Assembly (NCBI RefSeq): GCF_005222815.1
Contig: NZ_STGB01000001.1
Location: 806,001-870,000, forward strand
DNA from: Roseomonas sp. AR75
GTDB lineage: Bacteria; Pseudomonadota; Alphaproteobacteria; Acetobacterales; Acetobacteraceae
Direction of reading: 5' to 3'
DNA: 64,000 bases
Shown here: positions 1 through 8,626 of the stretch, in pieces
Layout: each line of letters starts with the position of its first letter
Position numbering within the stretch: the first letter of the stretch is position 1
The notes under the pieces: model-generated
Seen by the model: the letters and a program-made list of their open reading frames with translations, nothing else
Told to the model about the DNA's origin: nothing
Databases searched by the model: none
Position numbers and translations under genes: made by a program

Positions 1-1403
1 CTGCTCCAGGCGCGGCGGTAGCCGACCATCCCGCTCGTCACCCCCACGGCGTCCAGAACGCTGTCCTGCGGCGCGGTGCCGGGCAGGCCGAAGCTTGTCG
101 TGGCGCCGTAGCCGTTCGCGGTGCCGTCGAGGTAGCGGCCGATGCCGCGGCCGTAATTCGCCACGGCGAAGAGCCGATCGCCCTCCAGCGCGCCGATCAT
201 CCGCCCCATCTCGACCCAGCCGCCCAGGCCGGCGCCCCAGCCGAACACCTCCTCGGTGAAGCGCTGGCTCGCCACGCTGGCCGCCTGATTGTCCACCTTG
301 ATCTGCCGCGCCACGCCGCGCGCGGCGAGCCCACCCCAGGCCTGCCGATAGTCGAGCGCCGCCAGCAGGTCGGGCACGTTGTTCGACCCCACGAAGCTCC
401 CCTGCCCGTTGTCGTTGCTGATGTTGGTCGTGGCCGTGCTGGTCACGTCGCTGTACGGGCTCTCCAGCGCGACCGCGCCGGTCAGCCCCGCGGCGAGGTT
501 CGCCGTGTAGCGCAGCCCGACCTGCCGCACATTCGATGTGCCGAGGAAGGTGCCGTCGTCCAGCCGCTCCGCCTGCGCCTCCGGCGGGAACAGGTAGAGG
601 CTGTCGTTCTGGCCGATCATCACCGGCCCGAGCGTGACATAGGCCAGGCGGAGCCGCGGCTCGTAGCTGTTGCTGGTGCCGACATCGGACGTGCTGGCGT
701 CGGAGCCGGCGAAGTCGAACTCGACGACCTGGTTGCTGAACCGCCAGTCGCCGGTCCAGCCGGTCTCCACCTCGGATTCGAAGCGGATGCGGCTGCGCCG
801 GGCGGAGACCTGCAGGTTGCCGTCCTGGTTCGCGGTGGAGGCGTTGGCCAGCGGGATGGACGGTGTCGTGACGCTGTCGCTGTTGTAGCGCCCGTCGAAA
901 TCGTACTGCGCGTTGACCTTGACGAAGCCGCTGAGCCGTACGCGCACGCGACCATCGGTGCCGGGGATCGCGATGCTGTCGGCGAGACGCCCCGGCGGGA
1001 CGGTGGAGGCGGCCGGGGATGTTGGGGGCGGCCTCGTGGGCGCTGCCGCGGCCGCGGCGGGCGTCGCGGAGCCCTGCGGCGGCACCGCTATGCGCGGCGC
1101 CGCCGGCTCGACCCGGGATCGGGCGGGCGCAGGCGGGCGCCGCACCGGCCCGGTCTCACGCGCCTGCTGCGCCTGCTGCGCCTGCAGGTCGCGCAGCTGC
1201 GCCCGCATCGCATCCATCTGCTGCTGCATCTGCTGCAATTGCCGCTGCAGGGCCTCGATGTCGCCCGTCTGGGCGAACGCCGGAGCCTGGCCGCCGAACA
1301 CCAAGGTGCCGCCGAGCACCGCGACGCTACAAAGGAACGCCCCCCTGGGTGCGGCCGAGCCGCGCAGGGAGGGGGCAGAGCGCATCAACAGCTGTCCTGG
1401 CAT
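1..1403 (-). CDS. DcaP-like trimeric outer-membrane porin, N-terminal part (runs off window)
   Basis: This gene reads on the minus strand and continues past the window's left edge, so about 467 codons are visible and the C-terminus is missing. The start at 1403 is supported by GGAGG (1409-1413) five bases upstream. Residues 1-45 form a signal peptide ending AFA-Q. A Gln-rich coiled coil follows (about 49-80), then a Pro/Ala linker, then alternating beta-strand sequence starting near VRVRLSGFVKVNAQYDF. Coiled coil plus barrel is the layout of DcaP/OprP-type porins, which pass small anionic or aromatic solutes across the outer membrane. The family is inferred from architecture; the substrate cannot be read from the sequence. 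Confidence 0.75.
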   Translation of the reverse strand, partial: MPGQLLMRSAPSLRGSAAPRGAFLCSVAVLGGTLVFGGQAPAFAQTGDIEALQRQLQQMQQQMDAMRAQLRDLQAQQAQQARETGPVRRPPAPARSRVEPAAPRIAVPPQGSATPAAAAAAPTRPPPTSPAASTVPPGRLADSIAIPGTDGRVRVRLSGFVKVNAQYDFDGRYNSDSVTTPSIPLANASTANQDGNLQVSARRSRIRFESEVETGWTGDWRFSNQVVEFDFAGSDASTSDVGTSNSYEPRLRLAYVTLGPVMIGQNDSLYLFPPEAQAERLDDGTFLGTSNVRQVGLRYTANLAAGLTGAVALESPYSDVTSTATTNISNDNGQGSFVGSNNVPDLLAALDYRQAWGGLAARGVARQIKVDNQAASVASQRFTEEVFGWGAGLGGWVEMGRMIGALEGDRLFAVANYGRGIGRYLDGTANGYGATTSFGLPGTAPQDSVLDAVGVTSGMVGYRRAWS

Positions 1404-1476
1404 CAACACCTCCGGCTCTCACGAGATAAGTTGCAGAGGCATCCCCCCGCAATCTTGAGAAATCCGTCGGTCACCT

Positions 1477-1490
1477 CCGTTCCAGAACGG
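1477..1490. promoter_or_regulatory. 14-bp palindrome between divergent porin and PEP-CTERM-like genes
   Basis: CCGTTC-CA-GAACGG is a perfect inverted repeat with a 2-base centre. It lies 74 bp upstream of the porin start and 84 bp upstream of the exported-protein start at 1574. The position suits an operator serving one or both genes, but no regulator is identified. Confidence 0.3.
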
Positions 1491-1573
1491 TTGCATCTGC
1501 TTCGCACAGGAGAAGAGGCTGGCCAATCGTTCCGGGTTGCGCGACCTTGCCGGCGACACGCGGGGAGCCTTCG

Positions 1574-2092
1574 ATGCTGCGGACCATCATCCTGGCCGGC
1601 TTGGCGGCGCTGTGCCTCGGCCTCGCGCCGGCGCGGGCGGCGACCTACAGCTTCAGCTACACGGACACGACCGGCGGCGGCGACGACTACAGCGGGCTGC
1701 TGACCGTCAATGGCGGCCTGGTGACCGGCATCAGCGGCACCTCGGCGCAGTACGGCACCATCTCCGGCCTGCTGCCGGCTGGGACGTCCTTCGGCGGAGG
1801 GACGCCGAGCGACAACGTCTTTTCCGCGTCCGCGCCGTTCCTCACACAGGGCGGGATCTGGTTCACCACACAGGTCATGCCCGTGGGCCTCTACACGGCG
1901 TTCGGCGACTTCTTCTCGGTGACGTCGCAGGGCGGTTCGTCGGTCGGCACCTTCACAGCGACGCTGGTGCCCGGGCCTGGACCCGAGCCGGTTCCGGCGC
2001 CGGGCGCGCTGGCCGTGCTGCTCGCGGGCGTGGCCGGGCTCGGCCTTGCACGCGGCGCGGCGGCGGAACGGCGCCTCAGAACCGCCCGATGA
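1574..2092 (+). CDS. Small exported protein with PEP-CTERM-like sorting tail
   Basis: This 172-residue protein is predicted from the ATG at 1574, with GGGGAG just upstream; a TTG further upstream would add nine residues and is less likely. An N-terminal signal peptide (LRTIILAGLAALCLGLAPARA) is followed by a Gly/Thr/Ser-rich beta-type domain. The C-terminus has VPAPGALAVLLAGVAGLGL, a hydrophobic helix and then Arg residues. That tripartite tail resembles PEP-CTERM signals processed by exosortase, in a VPAPG variant. No exosortase gene is in the window. The middle domain is not recognised. Confidence 0.6.
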   Translation: MLRTIILAGLAALCLGLAPARAATYSFSYTDTTGGGDDYSGLLTVNGGLVTGISGTSAQYGTISGLLPAGTSFGGGTPSDNVFSASAPFLTQGGIWFTTQVMPVGLYTAFGDFFSVTSQGGSSVGTFTATLVPGPGPEPVPAPGALAVLLAGVAGLGLARGAAAERRLRTAR

Positions 2093-2216
2093 AGCTAACC
2101 TGGACCTGGCGCAGGGTGCCGCCACAGGCACCCGCCACCACCGGGTTCGGCACGTCGCGGTTCGCGTAGCTGCATTCGAGTCCGGCGTCGATCCAGGCCA
2201 GCGGGCTTCAGATCAG
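2076..2216 (-). pseudogene. Relic of an outer-membrane barrel C-terminus
   Basis: On the minus strand this stretch reads as SPLAWIDAGLECSYANRDVP, then about 22 more residues ending QVSFIGRF and a stop. Alternating residues and a terminal aromatic Phe are the signature of the last strands of an outer-membrane beta-barrel. No start codon or upstream coding frame goes with it, so it looks like the decayed end of a porin, perhaps a duplicate of the one at 1-1403. It overlaps the end of the exported-protein gene by 17 bp. Further right (about 2220-2290) another short minus-strand fragment ends in EFSVT and a stop; I do not recognise it. Confidence 0.4.
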
Positions 2217-2323
2217 GTGACGCTGAACTCCGTCGCCTGCCGGTAGCTGTTGCCGGCCGCGGTGCCGAACCCGCGCACGCAGGAGGCATGGCCGTGGCGC
2301 GCCAGCGGGGTGCGGCCGTGCCC

Positions 2324-2863
2324 TCAGAAGGGAATGTCGTCATCCAGGTCGCTCTTCGCCGGTGCCCGTCCGCCACCGCCGGAGCGCGCGCCGCCACCGC
2401 CGCCACTGCCGCCGCGGTCCCAGCCGCCGCCGCCGCGCTCACCCGATCCCGAGGACCGCCCGCCGCCATAGCCGCCCCCACCCTCCGAGGGCTCCCCCGG
2501 GTCGGACCCGCCGCCCCCGCGGCCGCCGACCAGCGCCAACTCGCCGCGGAACTGCCGCAGCACGATCTCGGTCGTGTAGCGGTCCTGGCCGGACTGGTCC
2601 TGCCACTTCCGGGTCTCGAGCTGGCCTTCGAGATACACCTCGCTGCCCTTGCGCAGGTATTTCTCCGCGATCTCGCCGAGCTTCTCGTTGAAGATCGCGA
2701 CCGAGTGCCACTCGGTGCGCTCCTGCATGTTGCCCTCGCGGTCCTTGTACCGTTCGGAGGTCGCAAGCCGCAGGTTCACCACGCGGCCGCCATTCTGGAA
2801 GTTGCGGACCTCCGGGTCGCGGCCCAGCCGGCCCAGCAGGATCACCTTGTTCACTCCGGCCAT
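2324..2863 (-). CDS. ssb: Single-stranded DNA-binding protein
   Basis: SSB of 179 residues, starting [18 protein letters not shown]. Residues 1 to about 112 form the OB fold ([44 protein letters not shown]). A Gly/Arg/Ser-rich low-complexity linker follows, and the protein ends in the acidic tip DLDDDIPF, which in this family recruits replication and repair enzymes. The linker is unusually glycine-rich. It is divergent from uvrA, with an SOS box in the shared spacer, as in many alphaproteobacteria. SSB protects single-stranded DNA in replication, recombination and repair. Confidence 0.97.
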   Translation of the reverse strand: MAGVNKVILLGRLGRDPEVRNFQNGGRVVNLRLATSERYKDREGNMQERTEWHSVAIFNEKLGEIAEKYLRKGSEVYLEGQLETRKWQDQSGQDRYTTEIVLRQFRGELALVGGRGGGGSDPGEPSEGGGGYGGGRSSGSGERGGGGWDRGGSGGGGGARSGGGGRAPAKSDLDDDIPF

Positions 2864-3002
2864 GGGTCGGAATCCTCTAGCTTTCTGAGGTTGGAGGCTA
2901 TCCCGGCCGGCGACCGCAAGCCAGCCATGCGTCTTGCGAGACGGGGGACACCCTCTGGCGAAACCTCTTCCCAGCCCATCTATAACCGCGTAAACCTCCT
3001 GA

Positions 3003-3017
3003 GAACAAGATGCGAAC
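3003..3017. promoter_or_regulatory. LexA/SOS box between ssb and uvrA
   Basis: GAAC-AAGATGC-GAAC matches exactly the GAAC-N7-GAAC direct repeat known as the LexA site in alphaproteobacteria. It lies 48 bp upstream of uvrA and about 140 bp upstream of ssb, so LexA could repress either or both. uvrA is a classic SOS gene. Confidence 0.8.
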
Positions 3018-3065
3018 GCGCGGTCGTGACCACGGCCGCGTTTCCCTTTGCGGAACCGGTGATCC

Positions 3066-5942
3066 ATGAGCGGCATGATCCGCATTCGCGGCGCGCGCGA
3101 GCACAACCTCAAGAACCTCGACCTCGACATCCCCCGCGACACGCTGACCGTCGTCACGGGGCTTTCGGGCTCGGGGAAGTCCTCGCTCGCCTTCGACACG
3201 ATCTATGCGGAAGGCCAGCGCCGCTACGTGGAATCGCTCAGCGCCTATGCGCGGCAGTTCCTGCAACTCATGCAGAAGCCGGATGTGGATTCGATCGAGG
3301 GCCTGTCTCCCGCCATCTCCATCGAGCAGAAGACCACCAGCCACAATCCGCGCTCCACGGTCGGCACCGTTACGGAAATCCACGACTACATGCGCCTGCT
3401 CTGGGCGCGGGTCGGCGTGCCCTACAGCCCGGCCACCGGGCTGCCGATCGAGGCGCAGACCGTCAGCCAGATGGTGGACCGCATCATGGCGATGGAGGAG
3501 GGCACGCGGCTGCTGCTGCTCGCGCCCGTGGTGCGCGGCAAGAAGGGCGAGTACCGCAAGGAATTCGCCGAGTGGCAGCGCCGCGGCTTCGAGCGCGTGA
3601 AGGTGAATGGCGAGGTTCATCAGCTCTCCGAGCCGCCGAAGCTGGACAAGAAATTCAAGCACGACATCGAGATCGTGGTGGACCGCGTGGTGGTGCGGGA
3701 GGGCGTGCAGTCGCGCCTGGCGGACAGCTTGGAGACGGCGCTCGGCCTGGCCGACGGCATCGCTTATGCCGACAATGCGGACACGAACGAAAGAACGGTG
3801 TTCAGCCAGAAGTTCGCCTGCCCGGTCAGCGGCTTTTCCATCGAGGAGATCGAGCCGCGGCTGTTCAGCTTCAACAGCCCGCAGGGGGCGTGTCCGACAT
3901 GCGACGGGCTTGGCACCCAGGCCTTCTTCGACCCGATGCTGGTGGTGCCGGACGACACGCGCAGCCTGAAGGACGGCGCCGTTCAGCCCTGGGCCGGCGC
4001 TTCCTCGCCCTATTACGACCAGACGCTGGAAAGCCTGGCGCGGCACTTCAAGCTGGCGATGACCACGCCCTGGCAGGACCTTCCCAAGGCCTTCCGGAAC
4101 GTCGTGCTGAACGGTACCGGCAGCGAGGTGGTCACGCTGCGCTACAAGGACGGGCTGCGCGGCTACGACGTGAAGAAGCCCTTCGAGGGCGTGATTCCGA
4201 ACCTGGAGCGGCGCTTCCGCGAGACCGACAATCCCTGGACCCGCGAGGAACTCTCCCGCTACCAGGCCGAGCGCCCCTGCCCCGCCTGCAACGGCCATCG
4301 CCTGAAGCCGGAGGCGCTCAGCGTCAAGGTCGCCGGCAGCCACATCGGCGAGGTCAACGCGCTGTCCATCCGCCGCGCGCGCGACTGGTTCGCCGGCGTG
4401 ATGCCGACGCTGACGCCACAGCGCGCCGAGATCGCCCGACGCATCCTGCGCGAGATCGAGGAGCGGCTGCAGTTCCTGAACGACGTCGGCCTCGACTACC
4501 TCTCGCTCGGCCGCTCCTCGGCCACGCTGTCCGGCGGCGAATCGCAGCGCATCCGTCTTGCCTCGCAGATCGGCAGCGGCCTGACCGGCGTGCTGTATGT
4601 GCTGGACGAGCCTTCCATCGGCCTGCACCAGCGCGACAATGAGCGCCTGCTGGCCACGCTGCGGCGCCTGCGCGACATCGGCAACACCGTGCTGGTGGTG
4701 GAGCATGACGAGGATGCGATCCGCAGTGCCGACCACCTGATCGACATTGGCCCCGCAGCCGGCAAGGGCGGCGGGCAGATCATCGCCCAGGGCACGCCCG
4801 CCGAGGTGGAAGGCAACCCCGCCAGCATCACCGGCCAATACCTGTCGGGCATTCGCCGCATCCCGATGCCGGAGACGCGGCGCAGGATCGACCCGAAGCG
4901 CATGCTGCGCGTCGTCGGCGCCAAGGGGAACAACCTGAAGGACGTCTCGGCGGAGATCCCGCTCGGCACCTTCACCTGCGTCACCGGCGTCTCCGGCGGC
5001 GGCAAGTCCACCCTGGTGATCGAGACCTTGTTCAAGGCCGCGTCGCGTCGGCTGATGGGCAGCGGCGAGGTGCCGGCGCCGCATGAGCGGATCGAGGGGC
5101 TGGAGCATCTCGACAAGATCATCGACATCGACCAGTCGCCGATCGGCCGCACGCCGCGTTCCAATCCGGCGACCTATACCGGCCTGTTCGGCCCGATACG
5201 CGACTGGTTCGCGGAGTTGCCGGACAGCCGCGCGCGCGGCTACGCGCCCGGCCGCTTCAGCTTCAACGTCAAGGGCGGGCGCTGCGAGGCGTGCCAGGGC
5301 GACGGCGTGCTGAAGATCGAGATGCACTTCCTGCCCGACGTCTACGTCACCTGCGACACCTGCAAGGGCAAGCGCTACAACCGCGAGACGCTGGAGGTGA
5401 AGTTCCGAGGCAAGTCCATCGCCGACGTGCTGGACATGACCGTGGACGAGGGCGTGGAGTTCTTCTCCGCCGTGCCCGCCATCCGCGACAAGCTGGTGGT
5501 GCTGCGCGACGTCGGCCTCGGCTACATCCATCTCGGCCAGCAGGCGACGACGCTCTCGGGCGGCGAGGCACAGCGCATCAAGCTGTCGAAGGAGCTGTCC
5601 CGGCGCGCCACGGGCCGGACGCTCTACATCCTGGACGAGCCGACGACGGGCCTGCACTTCGAGGACGTGCGCAAGCTGCTGGAAGTCCTGCACGCGCTCG
5701 TGAAGCAGGGCAACACGGTGGTGGTGATCGAGCACAACCTCGAGGTCATCAAGACCGCGGACTGGATCCTCGACCTCGGCCCGGAGGGCGGGGAGGGCGG
5801 CGGGCGCATCGTGGCCGCCGGCACGCCGGATCAGGTGGCGGCGGTGAAGGAAAGCCACACCGGCCGGTTCCTGGCGCCGATCCTGGCGCGGGACGGCGCC
5901 GCACAGGTCGAGCCGGCCCCACGGAAACGCCGCCGCGCCTGA
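3066..5942 (+). CDS. uvrA: Excinuclease ABC subunit A
   Basis: UvrA of 958 residues, near the usual 940-960. It is the damage-sensing ATPase of nucleotide excision repair and loads UvrB onto lesions. Visible elements are Walker A 1 (GLSGSGKS, residues 32-39), zinc-binding cysteines ([16 protein letters not shown]), the first ABC signature [12 protein letters not shown], Walker A 2 (GVSGGGKS), the second zinc module (CEACQGDG ... CDTCKGKR), signature 2 [12 protein letters not shown] and a C-terminal KRRRA tail. It appears intact. The upstream SOS box predicts damage induction. Confidence 0.98.
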   Translation: MSGMIRIRGAREHNLKNLDLDIPRDTLTVVTGLSGSGKSSLAFDTIYAEGQRRYVESLSAYARQFLQLMQKPDVDSIEGLSPAISIEQKTTSHNPRSTVGTVTEIHDYMRLLWARVGVPYSPATGLPIEAQTVSQMVDRIMAMEEGTRLLLLAPVVRGKKGEYRKEFAEWQRRGFERVKVNGEVHQLSEPPKLDKKFKHDIEIVVDRVVVREGVQSRLADSLETALGLADGIAYADNADTNERTVFSQKFACPVSGFSIEEIEPRLFSFNSPQGACPTCDGLGTQAFFDPMLVVPDDTRSLKDGAVQPWAGASSPYYDQTLESLARHFKLAMTTPWQDLPKAFRNVVLNGTGSEVVTLRYKDGLRGYDVKKPFEGVIPNLERRFRETDNPWTREELSRYQAERPCPACNGHRLKPEALSVKVAGSHIGEVNALSIRRARDWFAGVMPTLTPQRAEIARRILREIEERLQFLNDVGLDYLSLGRSSATLSGGESQRIRLASQIGSGLTGVLYVLDEPSIGLHQRDNERLLATLRRLRDIGNTVLVVEHDEDAIRSADHLIDIGPAAGKGGGQIIAQGTPAEVEGNPASITGQYLSGIRRIPMPETRRRIDPKRMLRVVGAKGNNLKDVSAEIPLGTFTCVTGVSGGGKSTLVIETLFKAASRRLMGSGEVPAPHERIEGLEHLDKIIDIDQSPIGRTPRSNPATYTGLFGPIRDWFAELPDSRARGYAPGRFSFNVKGGRCEACQGDGVLKIEMHFLPDVYVTCDTCKGKRYNRETLEVKFRGKSIADVLDMTVDEGVEFFSAVPAIRDKLVVLRDVGLGYIHLGQQATTLSGGEAQRIKLSKELSRRATGRTLYILDEPTTGLHFEDVRKLLEVLHALVKQGNTVVVIEHNLEVIKTADWILDLGPEGGEGGGRIVAAGTPDQVAAVKESHTGRFLAPILARDGAAQVEPAPRKRRRA

Positions 5943-6020
5943 CCGGCCGAGACCCTGGAGCGTCCAAAAACGCGCGTCTCGTTTGGTTAAAGTTTATAAA
6001 ATGCGGATGCGTCAGAATTT

Positions 6021-6061
6021 CTTACACAGCGCTACGGGGCGAGTGGCCCGCGCTGTGTAAG
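6021..6061. promoter_or_regulatory. Perfect 12-bp inverted repeat upstream of PEP-CTERM gene
   Basis: CTTACACAGCGC (6021-6032) pairs perfectly with GCGCTGTGTAAG (6050-6061) across 17 bases. No T-run follows the right arm, so it is a poor intrinsic terminator for uvrA. It is centred about 60 bp upstream of the sigma-54 -12 element, where an NtrC-family activator could bind. An activator site is the preferred reading; an RNA hairpin is the alternative. Confidence 0.5.
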
Positions 6062-6088
6062 CCTTTGATCCATCAATGTCTGATTTTG

Positions 6089-6104
6089 TGGCACTGCGAT
6101 TGCA
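6089..6104 (+). promoter_or_regulatory. Sigma-54 (RpoN) promoter for PEP-CTERM gene
   Basis: TGGCACTGCGATTGCA has the -24 GG and -12 GC at the required spacing and matches TGGCAC-N5-TTGCA. It lies 43 bp upstream of the ATG at 6148. PEP-CTERM genes in several bacteria are known to be RpoN-dependent through the PrsK/PrsR two-component system, so the site fits the gene it precedes. Confidence 0.75.
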
Positions 6105-6147
6105 TTGTCTCTTTTAGCGAAGACAATCAGCAAAGGCGCCACGTCCC

Positions 6148-6828
6148 ATGCGCAAGTTCCTGGCCTCTACGGCCCTCAGCCTGGTGATCGCCCTGCCCGC
6201 CGCAGCGGCAAATCTCGTCTCGAATGGAAGCTTCGAGGACGGGATCAATGGCTGGACCATCGGCGGCGTCGACACCCAGGGCTATCCGCCTGTCGCCATC
6301 TTTTACGGTGCGGCACAGCCCTACCCGAACGGCGCCTTTGGCGAGGCCGTTCCCGCGAACAACGCGCCGACCAACTCGCCCGATGCGGTGGGCGGCCGCG
6401 CGGCCTATTTCGTCACCGATTTCGCCGCCAATCAGAGCCTGACGCAGACCATCTTCCTGACCCCGGGCACCTACCAGATCGGCTTCAGCGCCTACGCGCC
6501 GGCGAACGGCTATGCCAACCAGGGCGACGCGACCTTCTCTGGCACGGTCCTGGACGTCATCCTCGCGGATTACACGGTGTCCTCGAAGCCGAGCACGACC
6601 TGGACGTCCTACCAGGGCGCGACCGACATCCTCGTGGCCGGCAACTACGAGATCAAGTTCGTCTTCAACACGAACCTCTTCCCGTCCAAGGACGTGGTGA
6701 TCGACCAGGTCTACGTGATCGAGGGCAATCCGCCGCCGCCAGTGGTTGACGTGCCCGCTCCTGCGGCACTCGGCTTGTTCGGCATGGGCCTGCTCGGCCT
6801 CGCCGCGGTGCGCCGCCGGCGCGCCTGA
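6148..6828 (+). CDS. PEP-CTERM surface protein (paralogue 1)
   Basis: This 226-residue exported protein has a signal peptide (1-20, cleaved near AAA-N) and then NLVSNGSFEDGINGWTI, the usual opening of a beta-sandwich or carbohydrate-binding-like domain. A four-Pro stretch precedes the sorting tail VPAPAALGLFGMGLLGLA with RRRRA. Such proteins are exported by Sec, processed by exosortase and linked to exopolysaccharide or floc formation. The gene is about half identical by eye to its downstream neighbour, so the pair arose by tandem duplication. The sigma-54 promoter and palindrome suggest regulated expression. The ligand is unknown. Confidence 0.8.
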   Translation: MRKFLASTALSLVIALPAAAANLVSNGSFEDGINGWTIGGVDTQGYPPVAIFYGAAQPYPNGAFGEAVPANNAPTNSPDAVGGRAAYFVTDFAANQSLTQTIFLTPGTYQIGFSAYAPANGYANQGDATFSGTVLDVILADYTVSSKPSTTWTSYQGATDILVAGNYEIKFVFNTNLFPSKDVVIDQVYVIEGNPPPPVVDVPAPAALGLFGMGLLGLAAVRRRRA

Positions 6829-6857
6829 TACGGCACTTCACTATCGTGCTCTGGATG

Positions 6858-6885
6858 GCCCGGGGGCAAATGTTCCCGGGCTTTT
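6858..6885 (+). terminator. Intrinsic terminator after PEP-CTERM paralogue 1
   Basis: GCCCGGG (6858-6864) pairs with CCCGGGC (6875-6881) over a 10-base loop and is followed by TTTT. It lies 30 bp after the stop codon and separates the two paralogues, so the second needs its own promoter. Confidence 0.75.
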
Positions 6886-7020
6886 CCATGTGCGGGTCCA
6901 CGCGTTCGCCTTCGCAAGTAACCACGAAAGTGACGATGAGAAATTGTCAGGAGTTGTTCCCGCATATTGCGACTGGAACCAATTTTTGGGCATAGAGATG
7001 CCACCAGACAGGTTCCAACC

Positions 7021-7689
7021 ATGCGCCGCCTTTCCCTCGCTTCCGCGATCCTGCTCGGCTTTGCCGCGCCTGCCTCCGCTGCCAGCCTCGTGGTCAACGG
7101 CAGCTTCGAACTGGGTTTCAGCGGCTGGACGCTGAGCGGCAGCACGCGCTCGAACCCGGCGTCCATCATCAGCTACAACAGCACCGCGAGTTACCCCAAC
7201 GGCGCCTATGGCGAGCGCGTGCCCGCCAACACCGCGGCCACCGCCAGCCCGGACCTCCCCGGTACCCGCGCCGCCTACTTCGTGGACGACTACGCGGTGA
7301 ACGAGACGCTCTCGCAGAGCGTCTTCCTCACTGCCGGGACCTACCAGATGGGGTTCAGCGCCTACCTGCCGCAGAACGGGTTCAACAACCGCGGCGAGGC
7401 GACCTTCGTCGGACGCATTGCCGGCGTGACGCTCGCCGACTTCGCGGCCTCCGCTGCGCCGGCCAGGCTGTGGCAGACCTTCTCCGGCACGACGCAGATC
7501 GCGACCGACGGCACCTATACGGTGCAGTTCGTCTTCAACACCAACCTCGCGCCGTCCAAGGATGTGGTGATCGATCAGGTCTATATCATCCCGATTGAAT
7601 CCGGCGCCGCCGTGCCGGAACCCGCCAGCCTGGGCTTGTTCGCCGCCGGCCTGCTCGGCCTCGGCGCCCTGCGCCGGCGCCGCAGCTGA
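7021..7689 (+). CDS. PEP-CTERM surface protein (paralogue 2)
   Basis: This 222-residue protein starts at the ATG of MRRLSLASAILLGF; an in-frame upstream start would add 18 residues ahead of the signal peptide. Signal peptide 1-20, then SLVVNGSFELGFSGWTL and a domain parallel to paralogue 1 (shared YPNGA.GE.VPAN, TYQ.GFSAY, VFNTNL.PSKDVVIDQVY). The tail is canonical: VPEPASLGLFAAGLLGLGAL with RRRRS. Unlike paralogue 1, I see no good sigma-54 site upstream. The likely role is as an exported matrix or surface protein; the ligand is unknown. Confidence 0.8.
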   Translation: MRRLSLASAILLGFAAPASAASLVVNGSFELGFSGWTLSGSTRSNPASIISYNSTASYPNGAYGERVPANTAATASPDLPGTRAAYFVDDYAVNETLSQSVFLTAGTYQMGFSAYLPQNGFNNRGEATFVGRIAGVTLADFAASAAPARLWQTFSGTTQIATDGTYTVQFVFNTNLAPSKDVVIDQVYIIPIESGAAVPEPASLGLFAAGLLGLGALRRRRS

Positions 7690-7701
7690 GCCCGGCGCGG
7701 G

Positions 7702-8520
7702 TCACACCCGACCGCGCAGACCTGCCACGGTGACCGCCAGGCGGTCACCCAGGCCTCTCGGGCCAACCTCCGTCCGTCCATTCGCGAGGCGCACGAAATC
7801 GCGACGCGCCAGCACCGCGGGCAGCGCGGCGGCTATCGCGGTGCGCGGCATGTCCCGCCGCGCCCCGGCCAGTGCCTCGAGGCCCTCGGCCGCCAAGGCG
7901 CGCAGCAGCGCCACGACCTCCGGCGCGCCCGGTGCTGCGATCACCGCGTCCGCGCTGAGCCCTGCCGCAGCAAGCCTGTCGCGCGGCAGCAGGCAGCGGC
8001 CGCGCGCCGCCTGCGCCGGCACCGCGCGCAGCACCCCCGCCAGCCCATAGGCGGCGCCGAGCGCACGGAGCACTTCTCTCGCCTCCGCGCTCGTGCCGAG
8101 CGCCCGGCCCGCCGCCGCAGACCAGCCGCCCGCCGTGCCGCGAAGCCAGGTCACGAAATCCGGTTCGGTGGCGATGGCCCCCTCTTCCGCTTCGATCTCG
8201 CGCGCATCGACCAGGGTCATCAGGTCGGCGGGATCGAGCGTGCCGGCCGCGATGGCGGCGTGCAGCGGCGCGGCGACCTCATGCCGGCGCGGCGGCTTGC
8301 CGGTTTGCGCCTCCTCCACCGCCTCGCGCCACCATTGCAGGCGGATCAGCGCGGCGATGGGGTTGCTCGCGGCTTCCCGCGCACGGGCGAGTTCGTGGTT
8401 GAAGGCGGTGAGCGCCAGGACCGCCGCGCGCCGCTCCGCCGGGGCGAACAGCGCGCAGAGGAAGCGATCCGGATCATGCGCGCGGACGAAGCCGGCGAGG
8501 TCGGTGGGCGGGGGTGTCAT
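7702..8520 (-). CDS. Squalene/phytoene synthase-family protein, NDUFAF6-like
   Basis: The protein has 272 residues from the ATG at 8520 (MTPPPTDLAGFVRAHDPDR). All-alpha trans-prenyl-synthase fold features are present: AFNHELARAREA near 45, LQWWREAVEEA, and GLAGVLRAVPAQAARGRCLLP near 165. The first Asp-rich motif of true phytoene synthases (DxxxD) is not intact here, having become NHELA, and the second region reads DAREIEAEE. The pattern fits the NDUFAF6-like branch, linked to respiratory complex I assembly in mitochondria, better than a carotenoid enzyme. No carotenoid or hopanoid genes are nearby. Function is uncertain. Confidence 0.6.
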   Translation of the reverse strand: MTPPPTDLAGFVRAHDPDRFLCALFAPAERRAAVLALTAFNHELARAREAASNPIAALIRLQWWREAVEEAQTGKPPRRHEVAAPLHAAIAAGTLDPADLMTLVDAREIEAEEGAIATEPDFVTWLRGTAGGWSAAAGRALGTSAEAREVLRALGAAYGLAGVLRAVPAQAARGRCLLPRDRLAAAGLSADAVIAAPGAPEVVALLRALAAEGLEALAGARRDMPRTAIAAALPAVLARRDFVRLANGRTEVGPRGLGDRLAVTVAGLRGRV

Positions 8521-8626
8521 CACGTCGCAGATGACGGGCACGGGCAAGGCGTGCAAGCGTGGTTGACGCTCCTTCCGGCCACGCCTAGGTCAGCCGACGG
8601 CCGATCCGTGCCATCGGGAGAGATCC

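Noticed and set aside
2898..5858. A 986-codon minus-strand frame opposite uvrA, and a 784-codon frame overlapping ssb/uvrA on the plus strand
   Set aside because: Both are shadow frames of uvrA and ssb in GC-rich DNA; they have no conserved domains and no start signals.
6961..6985. A TGGAAC...TTTGG stretch upstream of the second PEP-CTERM gene as a sigma-54 promoter
   Set aside because: The -12 GC dinucleotide is missing, so it does not meet the RpoN consensus.
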